A stretch of 64,000 bases of DNA from a virus. The position numbers were made by a program, and so were the translations under genes. The stretch is taken from IMG/VR virus record IMGVR_UViG_3300042923_000569, positions 293,874 through 357,873 of that record; one strand, given 5' to 3'. The notes beneath the pieces were generated by a model. It worked only from the letters and a program-made list of their open reading frames with translations. It was not told the origin of the DNA and ran no database searches. Below are positions 37,384-46,751 of this stretch, piece by piece. Numbering within the stretch: the first letter of the stretch is position 1; the number at the start of each line of letters is the position of its first letter.

Positions 37384-37708
37384 ATTTTCCCACCGTACAA
37401 ATAGTTTTTAGAAAGTCGTACATATCTGTACGAAATGATTCCCATGATGTTAGAGTGTAATTATTTTTGATATCCACCGTTTCTAACAGTTCATGGTCAT
37501 CGTTGTATACTTCAAATGCAACCAAATCTGGTGAAATTTTATTTTCGACCATTACTGCCCTGATCGCATCGACCATAATAAGTTGACTGATAGTGACGTA
37601 CTTATTCGTGTTTACCGGAATATCCGTTAGAAATGCGGCGGCCTGACGTTTTAACTGTGCATCTGAAACAGCACATTCAGTGTTTGGTTTATACATTACG
37701 ATAAGCAT
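37373..37708 (-). CDS. Hypothetical protein, paralogue pair member
   Basis: 111 residues from ATG 37708 in a TAATG overlap. ISPDLVAFEVYNDDHELLET and a following IKNNYTLTS align with IDPSRFVYVLYDKETHEPST and IDKDYNYSY of the upstream gene: a tandem duplication. Unknown. Confidence 0.65.
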   Translation of the reverse strand: MLIVMYKPNTECAVSDAQLKRQAAAFLTDIPVNTNKYVTISQLIMVDAIRAVMVENKISPDLVAFEVYNDDHELLETVDIKNNYTLTSWESFRTDMYDFLKTICTVGKYGN

Positions 37709-38040
37709 TAGAAAAGCTCCAATAACATTCGACACATATCATTTGGATATTTAAATTCACCATCCAAACCATAACTGTAATTATAGTCTTTATCTATAAG
37801 TACAGTAGATGGTTCGTGGGTTTCCTTATCATAGAGAACATACACGAATCGTGATGGATCGATGTTGTTAACTTTCAAAGAATAACGAAAGCAGGTAAGT
37901 AAAAATTCGCTACCTACTGTAATATCAATCTTTCCACACTTTACCATTTCGTCAGCATATTTCATGGCTGCGGCATCTGGTAAAGTGAAACCATTTTGTG
38001 GGTCGTAACGCACGGTTAAGTCAAACTGTTCGAGGTCCAT
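37708..38040 (-). CDS. Hypothetical protein, paralogue pair member
   Basis: 110 residues (MDLEQFDLTVRYDPQNGFTL). Homologous to the downstream gene in the central strand-turn-strand. Unknown. Confidence 0.65.
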   Translation of the reverse strand: MDLEQFDLTVRYDPQNGFTLPDAAAMKYADEMVKCGKIDITVGSEFLLTCFRYSLKVNNIDPSRFVYVLYDKETHEPSTVLIDKDYNYSYGLDGEFKYPNDMCRMLLELF

Positions 38041-38047
38041 ATGTACC

Positions 38048-38485
38048 TTAAAAATAGGGTGGTGGCTCAGGTAATTTACCTAAACTGTCAGCATCATAGT
38101 GATACACAAAGATGAAATTTCCATCCTGGTTAATTTTATAGACGCTATGAATATGAGGAAAACCAATCCTTACATAGCCAGATTTGTGATCACGCTTAGC
38201 AAACATTTCTGCCATTTCACGAGTCGGGTAGATATTGTAAAAACGACGGAATGCGTTTACATCATGTTTGTATTCGTACAAACGATTGAACTGCAAGCCA
38301 GTTTTGTACTGTTCTTCTGTCAGTTCTTCTGATTTATTGCGGCGGCAATCAAGCATATGAACCCATGAGTTGTTTTCTTCAAACAATGCTTTGGCTTCAT
38401 CAAGATCATAACTACCCGCAAAGTACTCCCAAAAATCTATCCCATGTCCACTTGCATCTGTTTCATTAACACGAAAGTAGTTCAT
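38048..38485 (-). CDS. Hypothetical protein
   Basis: 145 residues, aromatic-rich (MNYFRVNETDASGHGIDFWE). It starts after TTTTAATTGAGAAGGAT, a terminator tail running straight into the ribosome site. Unknown. Confidence 0.65.
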   Translation of the reverse strand: MNYFRVNETDASGHGIDFWEYFAGSYDLDEAKALFEENNSWVHMLDCRRNKSEELTEEQYKTGLQFNRLYEYKHDVNAFRRFYNIYPTREMAEMFAKRDHKSGYVRIGFPHIHSVYKINQDGNFIFVYHYDADSLGKLPEPPPYF

Positions 38486-38502
38486 TATTTTATCCTTCTC
38501 AA

Positions 38503-38526
38503 TTAAAAGTACCGATTACTCGGTAC
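38503..38526 (-). terminator. Intrinsic terminator
   Basis: GTACCGA-GTAA-TCGGTAC stem, then TTTTAATTGAGA. It follows the stop at 38534. Confidence 0.75.
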
Positions 38527-38533
38527 GTGAACA

Positions 38534-38776
38534 TTATACAGCTTGTAGCGTGGTTGTCCAGTCTTTTCCTTCAAGATCCAGTACACCAAGTTCGTACATG
38601 TCTAAACCATTTGGGCTATCCCAAAATTTCAGTTCCAGATCAGCTACTGGTTCTTCTTCATAACCAAGAAACTTACCTGATTCATCGGTTGCAATGAAAT
38701 GGATGGTTGCGGGTACGTGTACTTCAATATTGAAGTAAGTTACCACTTTCATTTTAGTTAGTTCTACAATTTTCAA
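38534..38776 (-). CDS. Hypothetical protein, small beta-rich family
   Basis: 80 residues. Distant member of the family at 14663 and 14936 (HFIATDESGKFLGYEE against KFISIDMAGRVEFWLE, and a W-T near the C terminus). Overlaps pnuC by 4 bases. Confidence 0.6.
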   Translation of the reverse strand: MKIVELTKMKVVTYFNIEVHVPATIHFIATDESGKFLGYEEEPVADLELKFWDSPNGLDMYELGVLDLEGKDWTTTLQAV

Positions 38777-39582
38777 TTTAGATTACCTTTACGCCACTGA
38801 TACCAGCCGTAGATTGAGTTTAATAAGAATGTGGTCCACATCATAAGTACTGCATAACCTTGATTCTGATGATGTAGTACTGCAAGTACCCACATAACAA
38901 CAGCTACCGAGTTTACCAAGATCCAGAACAACCACTGTTCAGCATAACGTTTAACCATCAATGTAGTTGCTACTACACTCAAGATGGATGTTGCAGAATC
39001 AAGTCCAGGGGTTGCACCTTCAAGGTAACGAAGGAAGAATGCATATGCTGCAATAGTAATAGCTGTACCAGCGAACACATAGAATCGTTGTTTGGTAGTC
39101 ATTACTTTTTTGATTACATCAGTGTTTTCTTCTTTACTATTTTTAATCCAGTAATAATAACCAGAAACTTGCATTGGAAGGAATAGTAATGCATAGGTAA
39201 TGGTTTCACCATAGAAGCGATATTGATATGAGATTAAAATGTATAATCCAGTACCAACAAATCCCCACACATATGAACTAATTTTACCTTTAGCAACAAG
39301 TATTGCACCGACAATACTTACTAATGAACATACAATTTCAAGATTAGAACTACCCATAGTTAAACTGATAATAAGAATAGCTAGTGGAGCAGCAATTACC
39401 CAAAGATACTCTTTAACAGACCAACCATTGAAATCAGTAACACATGAAGTTAAAACTTCTTTAAAACTTAAATTAGTTCCCGTAATGCGATAGACATACA
39501 ATCCGCAGTAGGTAAGAAGAAATACTGCATAGCTCAACAACAAAGTTGGTGAGAGATTAAGACTCGTTACGAGTGCATTCAT
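38773..39582 (-). CDS. pnuC: PnuC-type nicotinamide riboside transporter
   Basis: 269 residues with seven to eight hydrophobic segments and the PnuC signature region (SSYVWGFVGTGLYILISYQY, MQVSGYYYWIKN, MWTTFLLNSIYGWYQWRKG with the conserved W and N residues). PnuC lets NR enter by facilitated diffusion; phosphorylation by NadR traps it. nadR is 2 bases upstream in the same transcript, a classic pair. Inner membrane of the host. Confidence 0.85.
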   Translation of the reverse strand: MNALVTSLNLSPTLLLSYAVFLLTYCGLYVYRITGTNLSFKEVLTSCVTDFNGWSVKEYLWVIAAPLAILIISLTMGSSNLEIVCSLVSIVGAILVAKGKISSYVWGFVGTGLYILISYQYRFYGETITYALLFLPMQVSGYYYWIKNSKEENTDVIKKVMTTKQRFYVFAGTAITIAAYAFFLRYLEGATPGLDSATSILSVVATTLMVKRYAEQWLFWILVNSVAVVMWVLAVLHHQNQGYAVLMMWTTFLLNSIYGWYQWRKGNLN

Positions 39583-39583
39583 T

Positions 39584-40633
39584 TTAAGTACTCGGATATA
39601 ATAAGTTGTTTACAAGTTCAACGGCATTTACATATCGTTGTTCGAAGTTACCACTAAGGGTGACGTACTTTACATTGTGAGCTTTGCACAGAAATTTCAA
39701 CAAATCGTGTGTTTCAGTTCTTTTTTCATTACTATAATTGTTACGTAATGGATCATACACCCAAGGAACATCAATGTCAAGCATAATAACAAGATCATAT
39801 TCTTCTGCGTATGACATTTGACTTAGTACTGTGCTAGTTTTCCCCATACACTCAGCAGAGAACATAGTGATTAGATTATTAGTATCACTGAACATAACTT
39901 TATTGGCAGTTTTTGCTACCTTATGTTCTTTAACTTTATGTTCCATTGCGACATATACATAATCTTCAATATTCATCATATCTTCAGACCAGTGATATTC
40001 ATTTTCACATATGGTACGACCAACTTCTTCAACATACTCAGTACTGAAGTGATTGGCTAAGTTAATAGTCAATGTACTTTTACCAGTACTTTCTACACCA
40101 ATAATACACACCTTCTTAACGAAGTGTTTGTGTGCTGCTGGAGCAAGTAAATCCCAATACTTATATGGATTAGAACGAACCCTTGTAGCACTGATATTAA
40201 CAAATTCACGATCAGGATCAATCAATACATGTTCTGATTTAGGCCAATAATTACTAAAGTATTCATTGTAATCAGTTTCTGAACTGAATACTTTATCTAT
40301 TTCTGGATAAGAATGACAACCAGTACTATGAAATATTTCATTCAGTACTAAGCCAGTAAAGTCTTCGCTACCTTCTGGATATGCTTCAATGGGAGTTTCA
40401 TCAACAACCAGTACATTAATCTTAGGCATATGTTTAAAAGTATCTTTCAACCACATTAGACGATTTCTTTTCGTCATAATTTTTTGTAATTCAGGTGAAA
40501 GTGTATTTTGAAATTTTTCATCCCAGCACAGTACTACAAATAGTTCGTCTACTTTAGTAGCGGCTTTAACGATAGCAGCAATATGACCAGTAGTTAACGG
40601 GGCGAACTTACCGAAAAATAAGCCATTTACCAT
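39584..40633 (-). CDS. nadR: NadR-like NMN adenylyltransferase / ribosylnicotinamide kinase
   Basis: 349 residues. N-terminal nucleotidyltransferase domain with GKFAPLTTGH (GxFxPxxxGH, residues 8-17) and ISATRVR (about 148-154). The C-terminal kinase domain has Walker A GVESTGKSTL (about 178-187). The protein converts NR to NMN and NMN to NAD. It lacks the DNA-binding repressor domain of E. coli NadR, as usual in phage forms. It forms an operon with pnuC for NAD salvage. Confidence 0.88.
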   Translation of the reverse strand: MVNGLFFGKFAPLTTGHIAAIVKAATKVDELFVVLCWDEKFQNTLSPELQKIMTKRNRLMWLKDTFKHMPKINVLVVDETPIEAYPEGSEDFTGLVLNEIFHSTGCHSYPEIDKVFSSETDYNEYFSNYWPKSEHVLIDPDREFVNISATRVRSNPYKYWDLLAPAAHKHFVKKVCIIGVESTGKSTLTINLANHFSTEYVEEVGRTICENEYHWSEDMMNIEDYVYVAMEHKVKEHKVAKTANKVMFSDTNNLITMFSAECMGKTSTVLSQMSYAEEYDLVIMLDIDVPWVYDPLRNNYSNEKRTETHDLLKFLCKAHNVKYVTLSGNFEQRYVNAVELVNNLLYPST

Positions 40634-40634
40634 T

Positions 40635-40880
40635 TTACTTTCCTAGTACAGAAGTCTGCACATATACTTTATGCTTACTACGTTTTGGTAAGGTATCGAT
40701 TTTATCCTGCTTCGCTTTGAGTGCAAGGGCTTCATCGAAATACACGCCAATAATATCGTCACAATCATTATGTGAACTCGCTTTACGAATAACGCAGTAA
40801 ACCGGAATTTCACCCTCTGATGGAGTTGAGTTGACAATAGTTTCAAAAATCCTTTGTACAATTTTAGATGATGCTTGCAT
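40635..40880 (-). CDS. Small hypothetical protein
   Basis: 81 residues (MQASSKIVQRIFETIVNSTP), strand-helix pattern (VYCVIRKASSHNDCDDIIGV). One base before nadR. Unknown. Confidence 0.65.
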   Translation of the reverse strand: MQASSKIVQRIFETIVNSTPSEGEIPVYCVIRKASSHNDCDDIIGVYFDEALALKAKQDKIDTLPKRSKHKVYVQTSVLGK

Positions 40881-40971
40881 GTTAGTATTTCCATTTGCTA
40901 AAAGTTAAATGTATAATCGCCAGACAGTATGATGCCCTAAAAATTAGGGCATGTCAATATAAATTATAAAT

Positions 40972-41217
40972 TTATTTTGGAACGTACAGAAATTCAAAGA
41001 ATTGAACTTCACATCCTTCATAGATAGGGTTGGTTGCAACAATATTATAAACAAGCTCTTTTAGTGCGTTGCATTGCCACGATTTGTTCTGTCGAAAACG
41101 AAGTACTGAACCGTCATGAATAATCCAGTACCGATTCTGATAGACAGTACTATTATTACTAGGTTCTAGTAGTTCGTCTACTGGAAATTTGTCGAACAAC
41201 TTTTCATTGAAGGTCAC
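40972..41217 (-). CDS. Small hypothetical protein, GTG start
   Basis: 81 residues if it starts at GTG 41217, eight bases after GAGGA. A longer frame would overlap the previous gene by 70 bases. Beta-rich (RYWIIHDGSVLRFRQNKSW). Unknown. Confidence 0.6.
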   Translation of the reverse strand: MTFNEKLFDKFPVDELLEPSNNSTVYQNRYWIIHDGSVLRFRQNKSWQCNALKELVYNIVATNPIYEGCEVQFFEFLYVPK

Positions 41218-41221
41218 TGTA

Positions 41222-41938
41222 TTATTCCTCGTCTGACATTCTGTGCCGGTTTGACTCATACTCTTTACCACGTTGTAAGTACTCTTTAGCACGGTCTACA
41301 GCTTCATACAAGGTCCGTCCGAAGAAAGTGTGGTGCCAGATACCTTCTTCATCTACGCCTTGATATGGGGCTTCACGGTGGCGTACAGCCCAACGCTGAC
41401 GCTCATTGTACGCGTCTGTCATGCGAGGGTCATCGGTATTAAATGTTACTGACCATTCATTATTAATTTCAATAACTTCATCAATACCACATCCAAAGTA
41501 CTTGAATACAGTAGTTTCTTCATCACTATTTTCATAGTCAGAAAGTACTTCTTCAAATCCTACTATATTTTTTAAAAGTTTGTTATCAATTCCACTACCA
41601 GTTACATACCATTCAGTACCATCCCAAACGTACATATATTCTTCATCATATCGAGGTGTATCAGTGATGCGTTTTTCTGTCCATTCTTCACCACGATCAC
41701 GACCATAATAAACTGTGCGACCAACAGCAGGAGTATCGAAAGAATGTCCTTCTTCTGTTTCACATGATACATCCAATGTGCTCATATCACCAAATGAAAC
41801 TAAACGCTCTGCTAGTTCTTGTGAATTATAGTGATTTACTAATGTTTCTCCTACACCCTCTGGATAACCATCATTATGACAGTAAACACTATGGTACTTG
41901 TCATTTACTTTAACATTAATATTACTGCGAGTTGCCAT
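41222..41938 (-). CDS. Conserved phage protein of unknown function
   Basis: 238 residues opening MATRSNINVKVNDKYHSVYC with HNDGYPEGVGETLVNHYNS. This N-terminal domain, to my knowledge, is widespread in phages and mobile elements and uncharacterised. The middle is acidic and Tyr-rich, the C terminus basic. Confidence 0.7.
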   Translation of the reverse strand: MATRSNINVKVNDKYHSVYCHNDGYPEGVGETLVNHYNSQELAERLVSFGDMSTLDVSCETEEGHSFDTPAVGRTVYYGRDRGEEWTEKRITDTPRYDEEYMYVWDGTEWYVTGSGIDNKLLKNIVGFEEVLSDYENSDEETTVFKYFGCGIDEVIEINNEWSVTFNTDDPRMTDAYNERQRWAVRHREAPYQGVDEEGIWHHTFFGRTLYEAVDRAKEYLQRGKEYESNRHRMSDEE

Positions 41939-41973
41939 TTTTAATCCCTTTATTCATTTTGTCTTCACGTACT

Positions 41974-42285
41974 TCAGTCTGTCTCTTCATATACACGGTT
42001 CTCCTGTAGGAACAAGTGATAACCGGAATCACCAAAACAATCCTGTGCAAAAAAGACTACGTACTGTTCATCTTCGTATGCAATACGACCATATTCTAAG
42101 CAGTACGTATCTCCGTCACCCTCTAATAAGTGCTTCTTATTATTTTCACCGTTTATAGAAATTTGATATCCTGAGTAAAACCACATATCTTCATTTAATT
42201 TAAATTCTAATCCATATTGGGTGTTTAGTGCAGAAAATTCTTTTTTAATTTGGATTGCTTTTGTTAATGCTTCATTTGTAGTCAT
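41974..42285 (-). CDS. Hypothetical protein
   Basis: 103 residues (MTTNEALTKAIQIKKEFSAL), helix then beta strands. One-base overlap with the zinc-ribbon gene. Unknown. Confidence 0.65.
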   Translation of the reverse strand: MTTNEALTKAIQIKKEFSALNTQYGLEFKLNEDMWFYSGYQISINGENNKKHLLEGDGDTYCLEYGRIAYEDEQYVVFFAQDCFGDSGYHLFLQENRVYEETD

Positions 42286-42632
42286 TAAAATTTAAACTCC
42301 TGTGAATTACGTTTCGCTACTCCATGCTGATACCAGCGTTCATATGTTTCTTGCCATTTGGTATTTTCATACTCAGTACGCATTTCTACACAATCATAAC
42401 CATCATTGTATCCATCATCTTCAGCATCCTTTCCAGTTTTCTGACCAGGTAACACTTCGACGAATTCTCCACATGAACAGTACTTACAACCTACTGGTTG
42501 CATATTTTCCCATGAATCGAAATGACGTTCATATGTATGTCCACATTCGCAAATACGGGTATCACCATATTCTGGATTATACTGACGTTCAATCAGTACT
42601 ACTTCTTTAATAATATAAGGTTGTTGGCTCAT
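42285..42632 (-). CDS. Small zinc-ribbon protein
   Basis: 115 residues. CECGHTYERH and VGCKYCSCGEF (residues ~28-58) supply Cys and His ligands for one or two zinc sites. The C-terminal half is charged and aromatic. Possibly a nucleic-acid-binding adaptor. Confidence 0.65.
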   Translation of the reverse strand: MSQQPYIIKEVVLIERQYNPEYGDTRICECGHTYERHFDSWENMQPVGCKYCSCGEFVEVLPGQKTGKDAEDDGYNDGYDCVEMRTEYENTKWQETYERWYQHGVAKRNSQEFKF

Positions 42633-42832
42633 GATGATTGTTCTTCATCCTTTTGAGCTTTTCCCCATTCATAACCGCGTTTAAACTGCTTACTCTTACG
42701 GTCTTCTTTAAAGGCTACCGGACTTGCATCGATTCCTGATAAAAATTCCAAATGAGGATTTTTATATTCTTCGTTATTATAACCCTGTTCTTTACCTGCA
42801 TAGAATGCTGCTAGTTCATCTTCTTCAAACAT
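42629..42832 (-). CDS. Small hypothetical protein
   Basis: 67 residues (MFEEDELAAFYAGKEQGYNN), with an FKRGYEWGKAQ tail typical of small phage proteins. Unknown. Confidence 0.65.
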   Translation of the reverse strand: MFEEDELAAFYAGKEQGYNNEEYKNPHLEFLSGIDASPVAFKEDRKSKQFKRGYEWGKAQKDEEQSS

Positions 42833-43152
42833 TAATCTTTTCTCGTAAAAGTGTGAAAATCTTCATCGGCCTGTTCTTCACCAACGATTGCTTTATGCAT
42901 TTCATATTCTTCTTGACGTAATTCAGCAGCTTCCTCTGCTTCATAACGTTCATCTTCTTCCTGTTGCATCATCTCTAGAAGTTCATCTAGGCGATCATAC
43001 ATAGTAGTTACTCTGTCATATAGTTCATCAAAATATCTGCGTTCGGATTTAGATAGTTGATCAGGATGAAACCCGTCTTCGTACATTTTATCAATTAAAT
43101 CTTGCATGTCGTTTGAAGTGTTTTCAAACATGCAGTATGACATATTTGGCAT
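42832..43152 (-). CDS. Acidic coiled-coil hypothetical protein
   Basis: 106 residues, strongly acidic helix (LDELLEMMQQEEDERYEAEE). Overlaps both neighbours by 1 base. Confidence 0.65.
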   Translation of the reverse strand: MPNMSYCMFENTSNDMQDLIDKMYEDGFHPDQLSKSERRYFDELYDRVTTMYDRLDELLEMMQQEEDERYEAEEAAELRQEEYEMHKAIVGEEQADEDFHTFTRKD

Positions 43153-44087
43153 TATCTTTTCCTGTTATAAAGTTTAGTTGCTAGTTCAATAATTTCATCC
43201 GAGTCAGTAATAGTATCTACCCATTTTTTAGAAATACCATCTAACCCATAATACGCACCAGCTAATTGACCAGTAATTGCTGCAACTGTATCTGCATCAT
43301 CACCCAAATTAGCGGCAAGAAGTACTGCATCTTCAAAATTATTTGTTTTACTAAAGCACCATAACGCTGCTTCAATAGAATCAATTACGTAGCCAGTACT
43401 TTTAATTTCGTCTCGTGTTTTTGGCATATAATGAACAGGATTTACTGCTACTTTAACTCTGCGATTTGTGATCCCAAAGCTGTTCATTGTGTCAGGAGTC
43501 ATACGTACTACATCCATATAATCATAACCCAAAATAGCACGGTTAATCATTATTGAATATGCTAAGCATGATTGAACTGGTAATTCTCCTGCATGAGTTG
43601 TTGACGAACTTAATTGTGAGTACTCAAGTAAATCTGCAAATGCATGTGAGTATTTTTCTTCAGTACTATAGAAGATTGGAATAGGTGCAAGCCGCATTAA
43701 ACTACCATTTCCAGCAGAATTGATTTCTGGATTATGTAGGATAGTATCATGACGTTTAAAATCAGCAATAGCACAATGAGTAGAATGACCAATATCGAAG
43801 CATGTTCCAGTACTACTCTTATAACCATAATGAAGCCAGTTGTAATAGCGACTTAACTGGTCACGAGGTTCAAAACCCTGTATAAAATTAAGACTTTCAC
43901 CTAAACACAAAGCAAGACTTGTATCATCTGTCCACTGACCGGGTTTTAACTCAAATGGTCCACCACCGATCATATCAGTCAGTACTGGATATGTATCACG
44001 TGGCATGAACTCTAAAGTTGCCCCTAATGCATCACCAACTGCTAATCCTACTAGAGAACCAATTGCACGGTTTTCTTTATCAATCAT
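43152..44087 (-). CDS. ADP-ribosylglycohydrolase (DraG/ARH-like)
   Basis: 311 residues with the family metal sites in order: GLAVGDALGATLEF (about 13-26), WTDDTSLALCLGES (about 52-65), GNGSLMRLAP (about 124-133), and near the end NLGDDADTVAAITGQLAG (about 259-276). These Asp/Thr residues bind two Mg ions. The enzyme removes ADP-ribose from protein or nucleic acid. In a phage it may reverse host ADP-ribosylating defences or control its own modification. Belongs with the NAD genes at 38-41 kb. Confidence 0.88.
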   Translation of the reverse strand: MIDKENRAIGSLVGLAVGDALGATLEFMPRDTYPVLTDMIGGGPFELKPGQWTDDTSLALCLGESLNFIQGFEPRDQLSRYYNWLHYGYKSSTGTCFDIGHSTHCAIADFKRHDTILHNPEINSAGNGSLMRLAPIPIFYSTEEKYSHAFADLLEYSQLSSSTTHAGELPVQSCLAYSIMINRAILGYDYMDVVRMTPDTMNSFGITNRRVKVAVNPVHYMPKTRDEIKSTGYVIDSIEAALWCFSKTNNFEDAVLLAANLGDDADTVAAITGQLAGAYYGLDGISKKWVDTITDSDEIIELATKLYNRKR

Positions 44088-44256
44088 ATTACTTTACCTT
44101 GTTTGATTTGCCATTCTTCGAATGTCAAAGAATTTTCGTTAGTACTCGCATTAGCTCGTACTTAACTCAATTCGAATCTTAATTAAAACGTTACACACTT
44201 TATACTGACGAGATTTGTAGAGGACATTTTCATCCCCCCGCAGGGGAATAAAGACG
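44088..44256 (-). promoter_or_regulatory. Leader of the ADP-ribosylglycohydrolase gene
   Basis: About 170 bases with no gene. It has a GC-rich hairpin CCCCTGCGGGG near 44235-44247 and a late AGTACT box. I see no clear promoter. Confidence 0.35.
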
Positions 44257-44280
44257 TAAAAAAAGTACACGTATGTGTAC
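44257..44280 (-). terminator. Terminator closing the orphan RNA unit
   Basis: GTACAC-ATAC-GTGTAC stem followed by seven T on the minus strand. Confidence 0.75.
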
Positions 44281-44749
44281 TGAATTTTTCTGACGATGAT
44301 AGTCGTCGGAATCTGTCGAATTGTGAATTTCTCTGAATTTAAGATACAACTTCATTGTATAAATTTCTGAGAGCGAAAGCGGGTTGCTCGGTTTCTCTCA
44401 TATCACAGTCATATGCAACGGTCGCAGGTTTAAACATGCCTGCACTCAGTACTGAATCTATTCGACCAAATCAGTACCTGCCATACAATGGCTCCCTTAG
44501 CGTATTGGTAAGTGACCTTATATATCTATCAAGGGAATGCTGATATGCCTAATGCATTCCTTTATAGTGCCGTATTGCCGTGATTCGTAGTCTTATGTCG
44601 CTTTGTATGACTGCTAGTACTCTAACGGGTTTCTTCTGCACTTCGTACTGATTGAACTACTCATCTGCCATCTACTTGTCGATAGGATCAGGTTTTACTC
44701 ATCAAGGACATTCCTTGTCAATCAGAGTTGTATCTTAATTCTGTACTAC
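44281..44749 (-). ncRNA. Orphan structured RNA, ~470 bases
   Basis: Bounded by an extended -10 promoter (44751-44780) and a terminator (44257-44280) with no credible gene inside. A 13-base perfect long-range stem TTAAGATACAACT (44739-44727) / AGTTGTATCTTAA (44351-44339) closes it. Inside are hairpins CAAGG/CCTTG, GGAATGC/GCATTCC, GTACTGA/TCAGTAC, GCAGG/CCTGC and GAGAG/CTCTC, and near the 3' end GACGA/TCGTC. The size, the phage setting and the neighbouring tRNA genes recall large phage RNAs such as GOLLD or ROOL, but I do not recognise either motif set. Confidence 0.6.
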
Positions 44750-44750
44750 A

Positions 44751-44780
44751 ATTATACCATAATTTTCTACGGTGTTTCAT
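44751..44780 (-). promoter_or_regulatory. Extended -10 promoter of the orphan RNA
   Basis: ATGAAA (44780-44775), 18-base spacer ending TGG, TATAAT (44756-44751). Confidence 0.75.
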
Positions 44781-44790
44781 TTATCTCAAT

Positions 44791-44818
44791 TAAAAAAATA
44801 CCAGCACTAAGGCTGGTA
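44791..44818 (-). terminator. Intrinsic terminator
   Basis: ATACCAGC-CTTAGT-GCTGGTAT stem, seven T and TTTTAATTGAGA. Ends the 44829 gene. Confidence 0.85.
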
Positions 44819-44828
44819 TTGGGTAGTA

Positions 44829-46715
44829 TTATAGGTCAGTTTTCTCAATTAGCATAACGTAACCATTTACTAGTACTTCATAGAATGCAAAATCTGGTAC
44901 ATCTTCGATACGTAGTAGTTCATCATCGTAAGTGTACTTTTGACGAATATCATCATTGAATAGATGGATTGGTAGATAGAATTCTTCAGCTTTATATTTG
45001 CTGGTAATCTTAACTACGTTGGCTTCTTCTTTGCCTAATACTAGATTTACACCACGGCTGCGATGTTCAGTACGTTCCTTCTTGGTTGCAAATGCAGTTA
45101 ATTTATCCCAATCGATAGTTAGATTAACTTCATTTTTAAGAACTTCAAAATCGCGTTCCATGTCTATTAGTGCTGCACGAATTTTAGCAGTACTTTCGCG
45201 AACAAAGTTGTTGTGTTTATTAACACGAGACATAAATTCACTAACCATGTCACGCTCATATACTTTATGGAAGTCAGTATAGAAAGATATATTCTCTGAA
45301 TCTTTCTGAATCCAAGCTGGTGGTAGACTATCCATCATATCATGAAACTTTTGAATTTTCTCTGCGGAGGTAACACCTTCGTCATTATACTTGATCATTA
45401 AGGTTGTTGGTGAATTTAAACTCCAACCTACTACATTGTGGTTTGCAGCGTAGTTATCAAATTCACTGAAACTAATCAATGCAACTTTTAGTTCAATTGT
45501 TTCGGTTACAGTATCTGCAAATGATGACATTTTATTGAAAAATTCTTCTTCTTCTGGTGTAATATTTCCAGTAGGAATTTCAGAACGTGAACCTAAAATT
45601 TCATCGGCAAAAGTTTTTCCTGGAGAACGAAGATAATCAATATCTTGTTCTAGTTTAGTTTTCACTTCTGGAACTTTTACAACAAGATCTGTATCATAAA
45701 TGAATGAAATATCACCACATGAACCGAATGTAATTTTATTACCATAAACATCAAGTTTAACTGCTTCTTCCATAGTTTCAAAATTAGCACCAACTTCAGA
45801 AAGGCCATTTAGTAGTTCTTTCATTTTATCAGTATTGATTTCTTGATCGGTTTTATAAAACACATCTTCTACCATATTAATCTTAGCTACTGGACGATCA
45901 TTTTCAATATCGTCGAAAGCTTTCATAATATCTTCAATCTGTGCAGTACCACGAATCTGAGTTACATTTTCGTTATGCTTAATTGCACTTTCAATTTGAG
46001 TATTGAAATTCGCATTAACATCATCAAATGCAGAATTAAGTTCGAACTTACTTTTATCATTTCTAAGAACTTCTGTTCTAACAATTAATACAGTACCGTC
46101 TACTGAGTCATAAGATTCTGGACTATACTTCAATTCGTATTCATCTTGTAGAAGAATAATATTATTATCTTCTAAAAAAATCATCACAGTACCGTTATTA
46201 ACGCTGATGTTCTCTAAACTAACACGCTTTCCACGTACAAGATAGTCGTCTTTAACTTCCTGTTGTGCGATAGTTGCTTTACGAATGGACTCATTGATTT
46301 CTGCCATTTCTTCGTCGGTATAACGTTCGATGACAATATCAGTATCTTTAGGAAGACTATCATAAATTGTCTCCATTGCTTCTAAATCAATATCTGATAG
46401 GTCAGGTTCATCTTCGTAGTTATGTACAATCTCAACTGCAAATTCACCAACTGGAATAGTTTCTAGAAGAACATTTGGGAAGTCAACTAAGAATTGATTG
46501 TAGATGCCTTCGATATTATGGAAGATACCAGAAGTTTCTAAGGTGATACCAAATTCAGCATGTGGATTAACTACATGAACAACGATTTTGTTTGGTGATA
46601 GGAAATAACCACTAATCTGTTCATTTTGTAATTCTTGAGTAAGTAGATTGAATAGATCAATATCGTACTTACAACCTTTAATATCAATAGTTTTAATTTC
46701 AATTTTGGTAATCAT
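44829..46715 (-). CDS. Large acidic hypothetical protein
   Basis: 628 residues from ATG 46715. Acidic, with several alternating strand/helix domains and repeated EVxLxxD-type strands. No known motif recognised. It sits between the NADAR gene and the orphan RNA and is terminated separately. It could be multi-domain structural or a host-interaction protein. Confidence 0.65.
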   Translation of the reverse strand: MITKIEIKTIDIKGCKYDIDLFNLLTQELQNEQISGYFLSPNKIVVHVVNPHAEFGITLETSGIFHNIEGIYNQFLVDFPNVLLETIPVGEFAVEIVHNYEDEPDLSDIDLEAMETIYDSLPKDTDIVIERYTDEEMAEINESIRKATIAQQEVKDDYLVRGKRVSLENISVNNGTVMIFLEDNNIILLQDEYELKYSPESYDSVDGTVLIVRTEVLRNDKSKFELNSAFDDVNANFNTQIESAIKHNENVTQIRGTAQIEDIMKAFDDIENDRPVAKINMVEDVFYKTDQEINTDKMKELLNGLSEVGANFETMEEAVKLDVYGNKITFGSCGDISFIYDTDLVVKVPEVKTKLEQDIDYLRSPGKTFADEILGSRSEIPTGNITPEEEEFFNKMSSFADTVTETIELKVALISFSEFDNYAANHNVVGWSLNSPTTLMIKYNDEGVTSAEKIQKFHDMMDSLPPAWIQKDSENISFYTDFHKVYERDMVSEFMSRVNKHNNFVRESTAKIRAALIDMERDFEVLKNEVNLTIDWDKLTAFATKKERTEHRSRGVNLVLGKEEANVVKITSKYKAEEFYLPIHLFNDDIRQKYTYDDELLRIEDVPDFAFYEVLVNGYVMLIEKTDL

Positions 46716-46751
46716 AATACACTCCATGTATATTTAAATTTAGAACTTAAT

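Noticed and set aside
40925-40960. GCCCTAATTTTTAGGGC palindrome next to TTGACA
   Set aside because: No T run for a terminator and no -10 at proper spacing for a promoter; left unassigned.
44490-44545. D-arm-like and anticodon-arm-like sequence on the plus strand inside the orphan RNA
   Set aside because: No matching acceptor or T arm on the plus strand; promoter and terminator both say minus.
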